Positions 1-9,894 of a stretch of DNA of 64,000 nucleotides are shown piece by piece. Origin of the DNA: Kitasatospora sp. Root107 (lineage in GTDB: Bacteria > Actinomycetota > Actinomycetes > Streptomycetales > Streptomycetaceae); contig NZ_LMCT01000001.1 of the NCBI RefSeq assembly GCF_001424875.1, positions 289,652 to 353,651 on the forward strand, written 5' to 3'. Made by a program: the position numbers and the translations under genes. A model generated the notes under the pieces. The model made no database searches. It saw nothing but the letters and a program-made list of their open reading frames with translations, and was not told the DNA's origin. The stretch's first letter is position 1. Every line of letters begins with the position of its first letter.

Positions 1-497
1 CCCGCCCCGCGCTTTCCGCTCCCACCGGGCGGCGAATACTCGCCAGTGGCGTGAAATTGCCAGCAACAGTGCGTGACAACTACCCCGGTTGAATTGGGTC
101 GATGGCCCCCAAATTCCCTGGTGAGCTCAACAAAGCGGTAGCGTCCGATTATCGGACATGCAATTGCACTGGACATTGCCCGCTATAACCGCCATAACGG
201 ACACCGGGTCTACGCGCATCACATTGTCGAACGTGCGAACGTTCTGTCCTGATAGCGGAGTTGCCACGTTCGGGTTACGGACGCGTGAACTCGCTTTGGT
301 GCACTATGTCCGGTTTTGACGGTATCGCTGGACGCTTGTCAAGATGTCTAGAACTACGAAGTGGTTGACATTCCAACACGAACCAAGAAATGCACGGCCA
401 GCAACTGGGGAACTCTTGACGTTCGATAAACGACTTGCAAGAGTCCGTGCGATCACCTTTTTGCAGCCGCTACACCCCGGGCGGGAGCTCCAGCACC
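1..497. other. Non-coding leader region upstream of first oligopeptide operon
   Basis: No convincing coding sequence. The stretch is richer in A/T than its surroundings. It contains a 15-bp palindrome at 143-157 (arms gtccga/tcggac around tta), a reverse-strand CGGACAT motif at 306-312, several TTGAC hexamers (316, 365, 416) and a promoter-like pair at 416-444. It is therefore read as the regulatory region of the rightward permease operon. The gene lying to the left of the window is not visible. Confidence 0.5.
416..444 (+). promoter_or_regulatory. Candidate sigma-70-type promoter for first permease operon
   Basis: TTGACG at 416-421, a 17-bp spacer, then AAGAGT at 439-444. AAGAGT matches five of six positions of the streptomycete -10 consensus TAGRRT. 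It lies 53 bp before the ATG at 498. Alternative -35-like hexamers at 316 and 365 have poorer -10 partners. This is inferred from sequence only. Confidence 0.35.
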
Positions 498-1523
498 ATG
501 ACTAACCCCACCAAGGCCCCCGAGGCCGACGAACTCGGAACGGCCGACACCCTCGCGCCGACCGACGCCGCGTCGGCTCCGGTCTTCCGCGGGCTCTCGC
601 CCGGCAAGCTGATGTGGCGCCGCTTCCTGCGCGACCGCACCGGCGTGGTCAGTGCCGCCATCGTGCTGCTGTTCATACTGATCGCCGTCTGCGCGCCGCT
701 GATCTCGATGATCTACGGCAAGGACCCGGGCACCCACTACGGCCAGGAGGACGTCACCCTGCTGACCGACTCCGGTCTGCCGACCGGGCCCAACGGCGGG
801 ATCAGCGCCGACTTCTGGTTCGGCGTCGAGCCCGGGCTCGGGCGCGACGTGTTCATGCAGCTGATCTACGGCATGCGGACCTCGCTGTTCATCGCCTTCC
901 TCACCTCGGTGCTGACCACCGCGCTGGGCGTGATGATCGGCATCGCGGCCGGCTACCTCGGCGGCAAGATCGACTACTTCATCGGCCGGGTCATCGACAT
1001 CCTGATGTCCTTCCCGTCGCAGATCTTCCTGATCGCGACCATGCCGATCGTGGTCAGCCTGCTGGTGGCCAGCAACGAGTCCCAGCCGGTCTGGCTGCCC
1101 TTCGTCTCGGTGACCATCGTGCTCACGCTGCTGGGCTGGATGGGCCTGGCCCGTATCCTCCGGGCGACCACCCTGTCCCTGCGCGAGCGGGAGTTCATCG
1201 AGGCCGCCAAGGTGACCGGGGCCTCGCCGCTCCGGATCATCTTCAAGGAGCTGCTGCCCAACCTGTGGACGCCGATCCTGGTGCAGTCCACCCTGGCGCT
1301 GCCCGCGTTCGTGACCGCCGAGGCCGGTCTGTCCTACCTCGGCGTCGGCGTCGGCGAGCCGACCCCGGACTGGGGCCGGATGATCGCGCTTGCGGCCGAC
1401 TACCTGCGCACCGACGTGACCTTCCTGCTCTTCCCCGGCCTGGCGATGGTGCTGTTCGTCCTCGCCTTCAACCTGCTCGGGGACTCCGTCCGCGACGCCT
1501 TCGACCCGAAGACGAAGCGATGA
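498..1523 (+). CDS. Oligopeptide ABC transporter permease (DppC/OppC type; bldKA-like position)
   Basis: Integral-membrane permease of a peptide importer, 341 aa from the ATG at 498. The frame is open from 435, but a purine-rich GGGAG at 482-486 precedes 498 and the protein then starts MTNPTKAP. A long soluble N-terminus is followed by a first membrane helix (about residues 50-70) and the binding-protein-dependent transport domain. The EAA loop, which contacts the ATPases, reads EAAKVTGASPLRIIFKELLPN near residues 235-255. It is first in the order permease, lipoprotein, permease, ATPase, ATPase, which is the order of bldKA-KE in S. coelicolor. Orthology to bldK is inferred from order and family. 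Confidence 0.88.
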   Translation: MTNPTKAPEADELGTADTLAPTDAASAPVFRGLSPGKLMWRRFLRDRTGVVSAAIVLLFILIAVCAPLISMIYGKDPGTHYGQEDVTLLTDSGLPTGPNGGISADFWFGVEPGLGRDVFMQLIYGMRTSLFIAFLTSVLTTALGVMIGIAAGYLGGKIDYFIGRVIDILMSFPSQIFLIATMPIVVSLLVASNESQPVWLPFVSVTIVLTLLGWMGLARILRATTLSLREREFIEAAKVTGASPLRIIFKELLPNLWTPILVQSTLALPAFVTAEAGLSYLGVGVGEPTPDWGRMIALAADYLRTDVTFLLFPGLAMVLFVLAFNLLGDSVRDAFDPKTKR

Positions 1524-1635
1524 CCGTCGCCCGTCGTCGGTGAGCCGCGCACCAAGACCCACAGACTCCGGGGGGATCGGCATGCCCGCCCCGGGCAACC
1601 CACCACCTATCTGGCACTCAACAGGCAGGAAGAAC

Positions 1636-3402
1636 ATGAACGTTCGTAAGTCACGGCAGCTTGCCGCGGCCGTCATGGTTGTCGGGGCCCTCACCGTCAC
1701 CACGGCGTGCTCCAGCGGCAACAGCAACAGCGGCACCAAGCCGGAGGCTTCGAAGTCCAAGGTCGCGGCCACCGCCATCACCGTTGGTACCGCTGCCGAC
1801 TCGGTCGGCCCGGCCATCGCCGAGCCCGGTGCGAAGAAGGGCGGGACGGTCACGATGATCGACCGCGACGACTTCTCGCACCTCGACCCGGCCCAGGTCT
1901 ACCTGAACTACAACAGCGAGGCCTCGCTGCTCTTCACCCGCCAGCTGACGGGCTACAAGCTCCAGGCCGACGGCACCTCCAAGCTGGTCGGTGACCTCGC
2001 GACCGACACCGGCACCACCGCCGACGGTGGCAAGACCTGGAAGTTCACCCTGAAGGACGGGGTGAAGTGGCAGGACGGCACCCCGATCACCTCGGCGGAC
2101 GTCAAGTACTCGGTGGAGCGCACCTTCGCGCCGTTCATCAAGTCCGGCCCGACCTACCTCCAGCAGTGGCTGACCGCCACCGACTACCGCGCGGCGTACC
2201 CGGGCCCGTACGAGGGCAAGGAGCTGGACGCGATCCAGACCCCGGACGCCAAGACCGTGGTCTTCGCCTTCCAGGACGTCCACCCGGACGCCAACTTCAC
2301 CGTGGCGATGACCGGTTACGGCGTCGTGCCGAAGGCCCAGGACACGAAGGAGGCGTACGACAAGAAGCCGTTCTCCTCCGGTCCGTACCAGATCGCCGAG
2401 CACGTCACCGACAAGTCGCTCGACCTGGTCCGCAACCCGAACTGGGACCCGGCCACCGACCCGATCCGGAACGCGTACCCGGACAAGTGGCACATGGAGT
2501 TCGGCGTCCAGTCGCAGCAGTCGACCGAGCGCTTCATCGCCGACAACGGTGCGGACAAGACGACCTTCAGCTTCCACAACCAGGTCCACCCGACCTTCAT
2601 CGACAAGGTGAAGAACGACGCGGCCCTCAAGCCCCGTACGCTCGAGGGCCTGACCCCGTACGTGGACTACTACTACATGAACAACACCCGTCTCAAGGAC
2701 CAGAAGGTCCGTGAGGCGCTGCTCCGCGCGTTCCCGCACCAGCAGACCCGTCAGCTCCAGGGCGGCACCAGCTACGGCGACTACGCGACCAACTACATGA
2801 GCCCGACCGTCCTCGGCTACGAGGCGAACGACATGTACGACATCCTCAAGAAGCCCGAGGGTGACCCGGAGGCGGCCAAGAAGCTGCTCGCCGAGGCCGG
2901 CGCGACCGGTCAGACGATCGTCTACGCGTACAACAACACCCCGACCCAGCAGAAGGTCACCGAGGCGATCCGCGTCGGCCTGGAGAAGGCCGGCTTCAAG
3001 TTCGTCCCGAAGCCGCTCGACGCCAAGACCTACTACGACGCCATCGGCCTCACCAACAACGAGTACGACCTGTACTGGGGTGGCTGGGGCGCCGACTGGC
3101 CGACCGGTTACACCTCGCTCCAGCCGGTCTGGGACGGTCGCGCGATCGCTGACGGTGCGTCGAACTACGCGCACACCAACGACGAGGCCATCAACAAGAT
3201 GATGGACGACGCGGTCAAGATCGCCGACCCGATCGCGCAGGGCAAGGCGTGGGCCGCGATCGACAAGGAGCTGCAGAAGAAGGCCTACTCGATCCCGGAC
3301 GTCTACCAGCGCTCGCTCAGCCTCTACGGCTCGGGCCTCGGCGGCGTCAAGTTCGACAGCCTGTTCGGCCTGCAGTACCCGCTGAACATCTACGTCAAGT
3401 AG
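1636..3402 (+). CDS. Peptide-binding lipoprotein of oligopeptide ABC transporter (SBP_bac_5 family)
   Basis: Extracellular solute receptor, 588 aa from the ATG at 1636, which follows an AGGAAG ribosome-binding site. It has a lipoprotein signal: charged MNVRKSR, a hydrophobic stretch, then a lipobox ending TAC with the lipidated Cys near residue 25. A Ser/Asn/Gly linker follows. The mature part has family-5 features: a KKGGTVTM start, an LATDTGTTADGGKTWKF block, KDGVKWQDGTPITSADVKYS, and a C-terminal DLYWGGWGADWPTGYT block. It probably captures oligopeptides for the two permeases in this operon. A hairpin follows the gene and separates it from the second permease. Confidence 0.9.
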   Translation: MNVRKSRQLAAAVMVVGALTVTTACSSGNSNSGTKPEASKSKVAATAITVGTAADSVGPAIAEPGAKKGGTVTMIDRDDFSHLDPAQVYLNYNSEASLLFTRQLTGYKLQADGTSKLVGDLATDTGTTADGGKTWKFTLKDGVKWQDGTPITSADVKYSVERTFAPFIKSGPTYLQQWLTATDYRAAYPGPYEGKELDAIQTPDAKTVVFAFQDVHPDANFTVAMTGYGVVPKAQDTKEAYDKKPFSSGPYQIAEHVTDKSLDLVRNPNWDPATDPIRNAYPDKWHMEFGVQSQQSTERFIADNGADKTTFSFHNQVHPTFIDKVKNDAALKPRTLEGLTPYVDYYYMNNTRLKDQKVREALLRAFPHQQTRQLQGGTSYGDYATNYMSPTVLGYEANDMYDILKKPEGDPEAAKKLLAEAGATGQTIVYAYNNTPTQQKVTEAIRVGLEKAGFKFVPKPLDAKTYYDAIGLTNNEYDLYWGGWGADWPTGYTSLQPVWDGRAIADGASNYAHTNDEAINKMMDDAVKIADPIAQGKAWAAIDKELQKKAYSIPDVYQRSLSLYGSGLGGVKFDSLFGLQYPLNIYVK

Positions 3403-3425
3403 TCAGCACCCAGCGGTAGTTCCAT

Positions 3426-3461
3426 GGGGCGCCGGTCTCGACACCCGAGTACCGGCGCCCC
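3426..3461 (+). terminator. Intercistronic stem-loop after the binding-protein gene
   Basis: Arms 3426-3436 (ggggcgccggt) and 3451-3461 (accggcgcccc) pair perfectly. An inner ctcg/cgag pairing surrounds the loop acacc. There is no U-tract and the next gene of the operon begins 82 bp later, so it more likely acts as an attenuator or 3'-end stabiliser that raises the lipoprotein to permease ratio than as a full terminator. Confidence 0.55.
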
Positions 3462-3542
3462 GTGGTCCGCCCCATCGCCCCACCCGCCCTGCTCCGCCCA
3501 CCGCACTCGCAGCCGGCGCCCCGACCAGGAGAGCCCGACCCC

Positions 3543-4520
3543 ATGCTCCGTTTCCTCGTCCGTCGTTCCCTCGGCGCACTCGTCATCCTGCTGGTCATCA
3601 GCATGGTCACCTTCGAGCTGTTCTTCGCCATCCCGCAGGACCCGGCCCGCCTCTCCTGCGGCAAGGTCTGCACCCCCGAGAACCTCGCCCTGATCAGGCA
3701 CAGCATGGGGCTCGACGAGTCGACGATCATGCAGTTCTGGCACTGGTTCAGCGGGATCTTCACCGGTCGTGACTACTCCGTCGGCCACTGCGACGCCCCC
3801 TGCTTCGGTTACTCCTTCGTCAAGCAGGAGATGATCACCGACGTCCTGCTGGACCGCTTCCCCACCACGCTGTCGCTGACCTTCGGCTCGGTCGTGGTCT
3901 TCCTGCTCTTCGGCGTCGGCACGGGCATGCTGGCCGCCCACAAGCAGGGCAAGCCCGCCGACAAGATCGCCAGCTCCGCCTCGCTGATCGCCTCCTCGAT
4001 GCAGATCTACGTGGCTGGCCCGCTCGCCCTGTACGTGTTCGTCTACGCCACCGACTGGCTGAAGCAGCCGGCCTACATCCCGATCACCGAGGACCCGATC
4101 GCCTGGTTCAGCGGCCTGCTGGTCCCCTGGATCGTGCTCTCGCTGATCTGGACCGCCAACTACACCCGTATGACGCGCTCCTCCATGGTCGAGCAGCTGT
4201 CCGAGGACTACGTCCGGACCGCGCGGGCCAAGGGCATGACGGGCCGCTCGGTCTTCCTCCGGTTCGCCTGGCGCGGCGCGATGGGCACCATCGTCACCGT
4301 CTTCGGCATCGACCTCGGCACCCTGCTCGGCGGCGCGATCATCACCGAGACCGTCTTCGGTCTGCACGGCCTCGGCGAGCTCGCGATCCGCGCCTACTTC
4401 GACTCCGACCTGTCGATGCTGGTCGGTGTCACCCTGGTGGCCGCCACCCTGATCGTGGTCTTCAACATCATCGTGGACGCCGCGTACGCCCTGATCGACC
4501 CGCGCATCCGTCTGGCCTGA
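3543..4520 (+). CDS. Oligopeptide ABC transporter permease (DppB/OppB type; bldKC-like position)
   Basis: Second membrane subunit, 325 aa from the ATG at 3543, preceded by AGGAGAG. The open frame extends to 3462, but the upstream part is Pro/Arg-rich and has no start signal. It starts with the typical OppB N-terminus MLRFLVRRSLGALVILLVIS, which forms the first membrane helix. About six helices are predicted. The EAA-type loop reads EDYVRTARAKGMTGRSVFLRFAW. The ending DPRIRLA is characteristic of the B subunit. Compared with usual OppB it carries a Cys-containing extracytoplasmic segment (SCGKVCTPEN, HCDAPCFGYS) between helices 1 and 2. Confidence 0.9.
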   Translation: MLRFLVRRSLGALVILLVISMVTFELFFAIPQDPARLSCGKVCTPENLALIRHSMGLDESTIMQFWHWFSGIFTGRDYSVGHCDAPCFGYSFVKQEMITDVLLDRFPTTLSLTFGSVVVFLLFGVGTGMLAAHKQGKPADKIASSASLIASSMQIYVAGPLALYVFVYATDWLKQPAYIPITEDPIAWFSGLLVPWIVLSLIWTANYTRMTRSSMVEQLSEDYVRTARAKGMTGRSVFLRFAWRGAMGTIVTVFGIDLGTLLGGAIITETVFGLHGLGELAIRAYFDSDLSMLVGVTLVAATLIVVFNIIVDAAYALIDPRIRLA

Positions 4521-4585
4521 CGGCCGACACCCCCTGGCCGTTCCAGCCCGCCCGACCTCACGTACCACACCGAGGAGCCCCGTCC

Positions 4586-5662
4586 ATGACCACCCTGGCC
4601 AAGCCCGAGGAGGCGGCCGCCGACCGCGGCGGCAGCAGCAGCTCGCCCTTCCTCTCCGTCCGTGACCTCTCGGTCCGCTTCAGCACCGAGGACGGCGTGG
4701 TCCGGGCGGTGGACAACCTGTCCTTCTCGGTCGAGCCGGGTACCACGCTCGGCATCGTGGGTGAGTCCGGCTCCGGGAAGTCGGTCACCAACCTGGCCGT
4801 GCTCGGTCTGCACAACCCGGACAGCACCGAGATCACCGGCTCGATCCGGCTGGCCGGCCAGGAGCTGGTGGGCGCCCCGGTCCGCGAGCTGGAGAAGCTC
4901 CGCGGCAACACCATGGCGATGATCTTCCAGGACCCGCTGACCGCGCTCTCGCCGTTCCACACCATCGGCAAGCAGATCGGCGAGACCTACCGCAAGCACA
5001 CCGGGGCCAGCAAGAAGGAAGCCCGGGACCGCGCGATCGAGATGCTCACCAAGGTCGGCATCCCGCAGCCGACCACCCGGGTGGACGACTACCCGCACCA
5101 GTTCTCCGGCGGTATGCGCCAGCGGGCGATGATCGCCATGTCGCTGGTCTGCAACCCCAAGCTGGTGATCGCGGACGAGCCGACCACCGCGCTGGACGTC
5201 ACCGTCCAGGCCCAGATCCTCGACCTGCTCAAGGACCTCCAGCAGGAGATGGGCACGGCGATCATCCTGATCACCCACGACCTCGGTGTGGTGGCCAAGA
5301 CGGCGCAGGACATCATGGTGATGTACGCGGGCCGGGCGGTCGAGCGCGGCACCGTGCGCGAGGTGCTGAAGAACCCTCAGCACCCCTACACCTGGGGCCT
5401 GCTGTCCTCGATGCCCAGCCTCACCGGCCCGGTGGACATCCCGCTCCGGCCGGTCCGGGGCACCCCGCCCAGCCTGATCAACCTGCCCACCGGCTGCCCG
5501 TTCAACCCGCGCTGCGACCACCGGGAGCAGGTGGTCGGCGGCAAGTGCACCACCGAGCGTCCGCCGCTCGCCCCGGAGACCGGGCACGCCACCGCCTGCC
5601 ACCTGTCCGTCGGGCAGAAGCAGAGCATCTTCATTGACCAGATCCAGCCGCGGCTCGGCTGA
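4586..5662 (+). CDS. Oligopeptide ABC transporter ATPase (DppD/OppD type; bldKD-like position)
   Basis: Cytoplasmic ATPase, 358 aa. Walker A is GESGSGKSV near residues 56-64, the Q-loop [13 protein letters not shown], the signature [12 protein letters not shown], Walker [13 protein letters not shown] and the H-switch ITHDLG. The C-terminus has the oligopeptide-type Cys motif ([12 protein letters not shown]...C...C), a possible Fe-S site in OppD/F subunits. The start is the ATG 10 nt after GAGGAG. It lies 65 bp after the permease gene and 18 bp before the partner ATPase, so it is co-transcribed. It should energise import together with the next gene product. Confidence 0.92.
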   Translation: MTTLAKPEEAAADRGGSSSSPFLSVRDLSVRFSTEDGVVRAVDNLSFSVEPGTTLGIVGESGSGKSVTNLAVLGLHNPDSTEITGSIRLAGQELVGAPVRELEKLRGNTMAMIFQDPLTALSPFHTIGKQIGETYRKHTGASKKEARDRAIEMLTKVGIPQPTTRVDDYPHQFSGGMRQRAMIAMSLVCNPKLVIADEPTTALDVTVQAQILDLLKDLQQEMGTAIILITHDLGVVAKTAQDIMVMYAGRAVERGTVREVLKNPQHPYTWGLLSSMPSLTGPVDIPLRPVRGTPPSLINLPTGCPFNPRCDHREQVVGGKCTTERPPLAPETGHATACHLSVGQKQSIFIDQIQPRLG

Positions 5663-5680
5663 GAGGGACGGTTACACACC

Positions 5681-6751
5681 ATGAGCAACGAACTGACCCT
5701 CGACAAGCCCTCCGCGACCCCGGCCACCGGTGAGCCGCTGCTCCAGCTCTCCGGAGTGAAGAAGCACTTCCCGGTGATGGACGGCCTGCTGTTCAAGCGT
5801 CAGGTCGGCGCCGTCCACGCGGTGGACGGTATCGACCTCGACGTGCACGCCAACGAGTCGGTCGGCCTGGTCGGCGAGTCCGGCTGCGGCAAGTCGACCC
5901 TCGGCCGGGTGGTCACCCGCCTGCTGGAGCCGACCGACGGCAAGCTCACCTACGCGGGCCAGGACATCACGCACGCCTCGCGCAAGCAGCTGGCCCCGAT
6001 CCGGTCCGAGATCCAGATGATCTTCCAGGACCCGTACTCCTCGCTGAACCCGCGGCACACCGTCGGCGCCATCATCGGTGCGCCGATGGAGATCAACGGG
6101 ATCAACCCCAAGGGCGGCGTCCAGAACCGGGTGCAGGAGCTGCTGGAGACCGTCGGTCTCAACCCGGAGCACTACAACCGCTTCCCGCACGAGTTCTCCG
6201 GCGGCCAGCGCCAGCGCATCGGCGTGGCCCGCGCGCTCTCGCTGAGCCCGAAGCTGATCGTGGCCGACGAGCCGGTCTCCGCGCTCGACGTCTCGATCCA
6301 GGCTCAGGTGGTCAACCTGCTGCAGCAGCTGCAGAAGGACCTGGGCATCGCCTTCCTGTTCATCGCGCACGACCTCTCGATCGTCCGGCACTTCTCGCAG
6401 CGCGTCGCGGTGATGTACCTGGGCAAGATCGTCGAGATCGCGGACCGCAAGTCGCTGTACGAGAGCCCCCGGCACCCGTACACCCACGCGCTGCTCTCCG
6501 CCGTGCCCGAGGCCGACCCGGACGACGTCCGCGAGCGGATCCGGCTGGTGGGTGACGTCCCGTCGCCGATCAACCCGCCGACCGGCTGCCGGTTCCGTAC
6601 CCGGTGCTGGAAGGCGCAGGACAAGTGCGCGACCGAGGAGCCGCCGCTGGTGCAGCTCTCCGGCAACCTGGACGGCCACCTGACGGCCTGCCACTTCCCG
6701 GAGGACGGCAGCACCGCTGTGCCGGAGCCCCGGGCCGCGAAGGAGCTGTAG
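5681..6751 (+). CDS. Oligopeptide ABC transporter ATPase (DppF/OppF type; bldKE-like position)
   Basis: Second ATPase of the first operon, 356 aa. It has the OppF N-terminal signature [21 protein letters not shown], Walker [12 protein letters not shown], an intact Q-loop strand [16 protein letters not shown], signature [10 protein letters not shown], Walker [13 protein letters not shown] and H-switch IAHDLS. The C-terminal Cys motif is [14 protein letters not shown]. It is useful as the undamaged reference for the two broken paralogues downstream, because it keeps the stretch between the first helices and VFQD/IFQD that they have lost. It ends the operon, 10 bp before a strong hairpin. Confidence 0.93.
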   Translation: MSNELTLDKPSATPATGEPLLQLSGVKKHFPVMDGLLFKRQVGAVHAVDGIDLDVHANESVGLVGESGCGKSTLGRVVTRLLEPTDGKLTYAGQDITHASRKQLAPIRSEIQMIFQDPYSSLNPRHTVGAIIGAPMEINGINPKGGVQNRVQELLETVGLNPEHYNRFPHEFSGGQRQRIGVARALSLSPKLIVADEPVSALDVSIQAQVVNLLQQLQKDLGIAFLFIAHDLSIVRHFSQRVAVMYLGKIVEIADRKSLYESPRHPYTHALLSAVPEADPDDVRERIRLVGDVPSPINPPTGCRFRTRCWKAQDKCATEEPPLVQLSGNLDGHLTACHFPEDGSTAVPEPRAAKEL

Positions 6752-6760
6752 CAAGGCGAA

Positions 6761-6785
6761 AGGGCCGCCCCGCTGGGGCGGCCCT
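6761..6785. terminator. Bidirectional terminator between convergent permease operons
   Basis: Perfect 11-bp stem 6761-6771 / 6775-6785 (agggccgcccc / ggggcggccct) with loop gct. It lies in the 37-bp gap between the stop of the rightward ATPase gene and the stop of the leftward ATPase gene, so it can serve both operons. Confidence 0.75.
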
Positions 6786-6788
6786 TCG

Positions 6789-7838
6789 TCATTTCTCCAG
6801 GTCCACTTCTCGTTCAGCAGCGAAGTGGCACGCCGAGTCGTGCACCGCGAGGTCCCGCAGCCAGTCCCGCGCCATCAGCGCCGGCACCTCCTCCGCGCAC
6901 TTCGGCTGCGCCTTCCAGCACCGGGTGCGGAACCGGCAGCCACTCGGCGGGTTGGCCGGTGACGGGACGTCACCCACCAGCACGATCCGGTCCCGGTCGG
7001 CCCGGGCCGCCGGGTCGGGCACCGGCACCGCGGAGAGCAGTGCCTGGGTGTACGGGTGAGTGGCGTGATCGTAGATCTCCAGATCGGTGCCGATCTCCAC
7101 GATCTTGCCGAGGTACATCACGCCGACCCGGTCGGAGATGTGCCGGACGATCGAGAGGTCGTGCGCGATGAACATGTAGGAGAGGTTGAACTCGCTCTGC
7201 AGCTGCTCCAGCAGGTTGATCACCTGGGCCTGCACCGAGACGTCCAGCGCGGAGACCGGCTCGTCACAGATGATGATCTCCGGCTTGAGCGCCAGACCCC
7301 GCGCGATGCCGATCCGCTGGCGCTGGCCGCCGGAGAACTGGTGCGGGTACCGGTTGATGTACTCCGGGTTCAGCCCGACCACGTCCAGCAGGTCCTGCAC
7401 GGCCTTCCGCCGCTCACCCTTCGGCGCCACCTCCGGGTGGATCTCGTACGGCTCGCCGATGATGTCGCCCACCGTCATCCGGGGGTTCAGCGAGGTGTAC
7501 GGGTCCTGGAAGACCAGCCGGGAGATCTCCTCCCCCTTGTAGCGGACCGACCCGGCCGTGGCGGCCTCCAGGTTCATCAGCACCTTGGCCAGGGTGGACT
7601 TGCCACAGCCCGACTCGCCGACGATGCCCAGGGTCTCACCCTGCATCAGGTCGAAGGAGACCCCGTCGACCGCCTTGACCGCGCCGACCTGCTTCCGGAA
7701 CAGGATGCCCTTGGTCAGCGGGAAGTACTTGACCAGGTCACGCACCTCCAGGATCGGCTCGCCCTTCGGCACCTCCTGCTGGAAGGCCACCTCCTCGGGC
7801 ACCGTGGTGCCGATCGCACTCGCGCCGTTAGGCGTCAT
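6789..7838 (-). CDS. Oligopeptide ABC transporter ATPase (DppF type), paralogue A, with internal deletion before the Q-loop
   Basis: 349 aa, last gene of leftward operon A. Walker [12 protein letters not shown], signature [10 protein letters not shown], Walker [13 protein letters not shown] and H-switch IAHDLS are present, and so is the OppF Cys tail ([14 protein letters not shown]). However, the text runs [16 protein letters not shown], while the paralogue at 13.5 kb reads KGEDISKL, then [14 protein letters not shown], then VFQD. Fourteen residues (42 bp, junction near 7515) are therefore missing, including the beta-strand that leads into the Q-loop. The frame is kept, but ATP-dependent coupling is doubtful. 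It could be a genuine deletion or a mis-assembly between near-identical repeats. The start overlaps the preceding gene by 11 bp. Confidence 0.8.
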   Translation of the reverse strand: MTPNGASAIGTTVPEEVAFQQEVPKGEPILEVRDLVKYFPLTKGILFRKQVGAVKAVDGVSFDLMQGETLGIVGESGCGKSTLAKVLMNLEAATAGSVRYKGEEISRLVFQDPYTSLNPRMTVGDIIGEPYEIHPEVAPKGERRKAVQDLLDVVGLNPEYINRYPHQFSGGQRQRIGIARGLALKPEIIICDEPVSALDVSVQAQVINLLEQLQSEFNLSYMFIAHDLSIVRHISDRVGVMYLGKIVEIGTDLEIYDHATHPYTQALLSAVPVPDPAARADRDRIVLVGDVPSPANPPSGCRFRTRCWKAQPKCAEEVPALMARDWLRDLAVHDSACHFAAEREVDLEK

Positions 7839-8883
7839 CGAGGGTCTCCTTCCAGAAGAAGCAGGCGCTCTGCCGACCCGTCAGCTCCGCGCCGTCCGGC
7901 CCGGTGACCTGGAACAGCTTCGGCACCTCCTGACGGCAGATGTCCTGAGCCCGGGGGCAGCGCGGGTTGAACGCGCAACCCGGCGGGATCCGCAGCAGGT
8001 TGGGCGGCAGGCCCTTGATCGCGTAGAGCTCCTGGCCCTTCTGGTCCAGGCGCGGAATCGAGTCCAACAGCCCTCGGGTGTACGGATGCGCCGGCCGCGC
8101 GTACAGGTCGTGCACGGGAGCGGTCTCGACGATCCGGCCGGCGTACATCACGGCGATCTTGTCGGCCACGTCGGCGACCACGCCGAGGTCGTGGGTGATC
8201 AGGATCAGACCCATGTGGTACTCGGCCTGCAGCTCCGCCAGCAGGTCCATCACCTGCGCCTGGACGGTGACGTCCAACGCCGTGGTCGGCTCGTCCGCGA
8301 TGATCAGGTCCGGCTCCAGGGCCAGCGCCATCGCGATCATGATGCGCTGACGCATACCGCCGGAGAACTGGTGCGGGTAGTCACCCACCCGTTCCTTGGC
8401 GGCCGGGATCCGGACCCGGTCCATCAGCTCGATCGCCTTGGCCTTGGCCTCCTTGCGCGAAGTCCCGTGGTGGGCACGGAACATCTCGCCGAGCTGGAAG
8501 CCGACCGTCAGCACCGGGTTGAGCGAGGAGAGCGCGTCCTGGAAGATCATCGCGATCTTCTGGCCGCGGATCTTCCGCCGGCTCTCCTTGTCCATGGTCA
8601 GCATGTCCTGGCCCCGGTAGCGGATCTCGCCCTGCGGGATCCGGGCCGGCGGCATGTCCAGGATGCCCATGATCGCCTGCGCGGTGACGGACTTTCCGGA
8701 GCCCGACTCACCCAGCACGGCAAGCGTCTCGCCCGCGCTGACGCTGTAGTTGACGCCGTTGACGGCCTTGACCAGACCGTCCCGGGTCTTGAACTCGACG
8801 TGCAGGTCCCGGACTTCGAGCAGCGGACCCTGGTAGGGCGCGTCCCGGGCGGGCTTGCCGGTGTCGACCGCTGTACTACTCAT
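7828..8883 (-). CDS. Oligopeptide ABC transporter ATPase (DppD type), paralogue A
   Basis: 351 aa from the ATG at 8883, five nt after AGAGGG. A GTG at 8886 is also possible but sits too close to that site. Walker A is [10 protein letters not shown], the Q-loop [12 protein letters not shown], the signature [12 protein letters not shown], Walker [13 protein letters not shown] and the H-switch ITHDLG. The C-terminal Cys motif is [14 protein letters not shown]. It is nearly the same protein as the ATPase at 13.7-14.8 kb, which marks a tandem operon duplication. It is intact, unlike its F-type partner. Confidence 0.92.
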   Translation of the reverse strand: MSSTAVDTGKPARDAPYQGPLLEVRDLHVEFKTRDGLVKAVNGVNYSVSAGETLAVLGESGSGKSVTAQAIMGILDMPPARIPQGEIRYRGQDMLTMDKESRRKIRGQKIAMIFQDALSSLNPVLTVGFQLGEMFRAHHGTSRKEAKAKAIELMDRVRIPAAKERVGDYPHQFSGGMRQRIMIAMALALEPDLIIADEPTTALDVTVQAQVMDLLAELQAEYHMGLILITHDLGVVADVADKIAVMYAGRIVETAPVHDLYARPAHPYTRGLLDSIPRLDQKGQELYAIKGLPPNLLRIPPGCAFNPRCPRAQDICRQEVPKLFQVTGPDGAELTGRQSACFFWKETLDDA

Positions 8884-8895
8884 CACAGCCCTCTC

Positions 8896-9894
8896 TCAGC
8901 GCAGCTTCGGGTCGAGGGCGTCACGCACGGCGTCGCCCAGCATGATGAAGGCCAGCACCGTCAGGGACAGCGCGGCGGCCGGGAAGAACAGCACGAACGA
9001 GGCGGTGCGGATCACCTTCTGCGCCGAGGAGATGTCCACGCCCCAGGAGATGGTCGGATCCTGCAGACCGATGCCGAGGAAGCTCAGCGTCGCCTCGGCG
9101 GTGATGTAACCGCCCAGCGCGATGGTGGCCACCACGATCACCGGGGCGATCGCGTTCGGCAGGATGTGCCGCAGCATCAGCCGGCTGGTGCCCGCGCCGA
9201 GGGCCTTGCCCGCCACCACGTAGTCGGCCTGCTTGACCGTCAGCACCGCACCACGCATGACGCGGGCGATCTGGGTCCAGCCGAGGAAGGCCAGCGCGAA
9301 CGCCACGGTCCAGACCGTGCGGACGGTGAAGGCGTTCAGCAGCACCAGCGCGCCGAGCAGCAGCGGGATGCCGAAGAAGATGTCGACGATCCGGGAGAGC
9401 ACCGCGTCGGCCCAGCCGCCGAAGTACCCGGCCAGCATGCCCGCCAGACCGCCGAGCAGCGTCACCGCGAGGGTGACGGTGAGGCCGACGGTGATCGAGG
9501 CTCGGGCGCCGTACAGCACCCGGGCGTAGATCGACCGGCCCTGGCCGTCGTAGCCGAACCAGCCGGCTCCGAAGAAGTCGGTCCAGTCCGGCTTGCGCAG
9601 GTAGTTGTGCACCAGGTCGGACTGCCGAGGGTTGGCGTTGGTGAACAGGCCGGGGAAGATCGCGATGATCAACAGGAGCACGATCAGCGCGGCGGAGATG
9701 AGGAAGATCGGCCGCCGCCGGAGATCCCGCCAGGCGTCGCCCCAGAGGCTGCGGGCCTCTTCGCGCTTGGCCGGATCGGGCTCGAGTAAGGTGTCCTGCT
9801 CGACCAGCAGGCCCTGGTTCCCCGCGTAGTCGAAGTGGCCGCTGCCGGGCGGCGGGAGCGGCCTGGGGTCGTTCTCGTCGTGCACGTCAGGCAT
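8896..9894 (-). CDS. Oligopeptide ABC transporter permease (DppC type), paralogue A
   Basis: 332 aa. The acidic N-terminus (MPDVHDENDPRPL) precedes a cytoplasmic segment LWGDAWRDLRRRPIFLIS and the first helix. The family feature GADWFGYDGQGRSIYARV-type block appears here as GAGWFGYDGQGRSIYARV. The EAA loop is QADYVVAGKALGAGTSRLMLRHILPN. The ending is DAVRDALDPKLR. The start codon lies inside the tail of the preceding permease gene (8-bp overlap), so translation is probably coupled. It pairs with the B permease to form the membrane channel. Confidence 0.92.
   Translation of the reverse strand: MPDVHDENDPRPLPPPGSGHFDYAGNQGLLVEQDTLLEPDPAKREEARSLWGDAWRDLRRRPIFLISAALIVLLLIIAIFPGLFTNANPRQSDLVHNYLRKPDWTDFFGAGWFGYDGQGRSIYARVLYGARASITVGLTVTLAVTLLGGLAGMLAGYFGGWADAVLSRIVDIFFGIPLLLGALVLLNAFTVRTVWTVAFALAFLGWTQIARVMRGAVLTVKQADYVVAGKALGAGTSRLMLRHILPNAIAPVIVVATIALGGYITAEATLSFLGIGLQDPTISWGVDISSAQKVIRTASFVLFFPAAALSLTVLAFIMLGDAVRDALDPKLR

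Noticed and set aside
7558..9789. Long plus-strand open frame over operon A
   Set aside because: It is the shadow of the D-type ATPase and C-type permease genes, with Asp/His/Arg-rich text and no domain.
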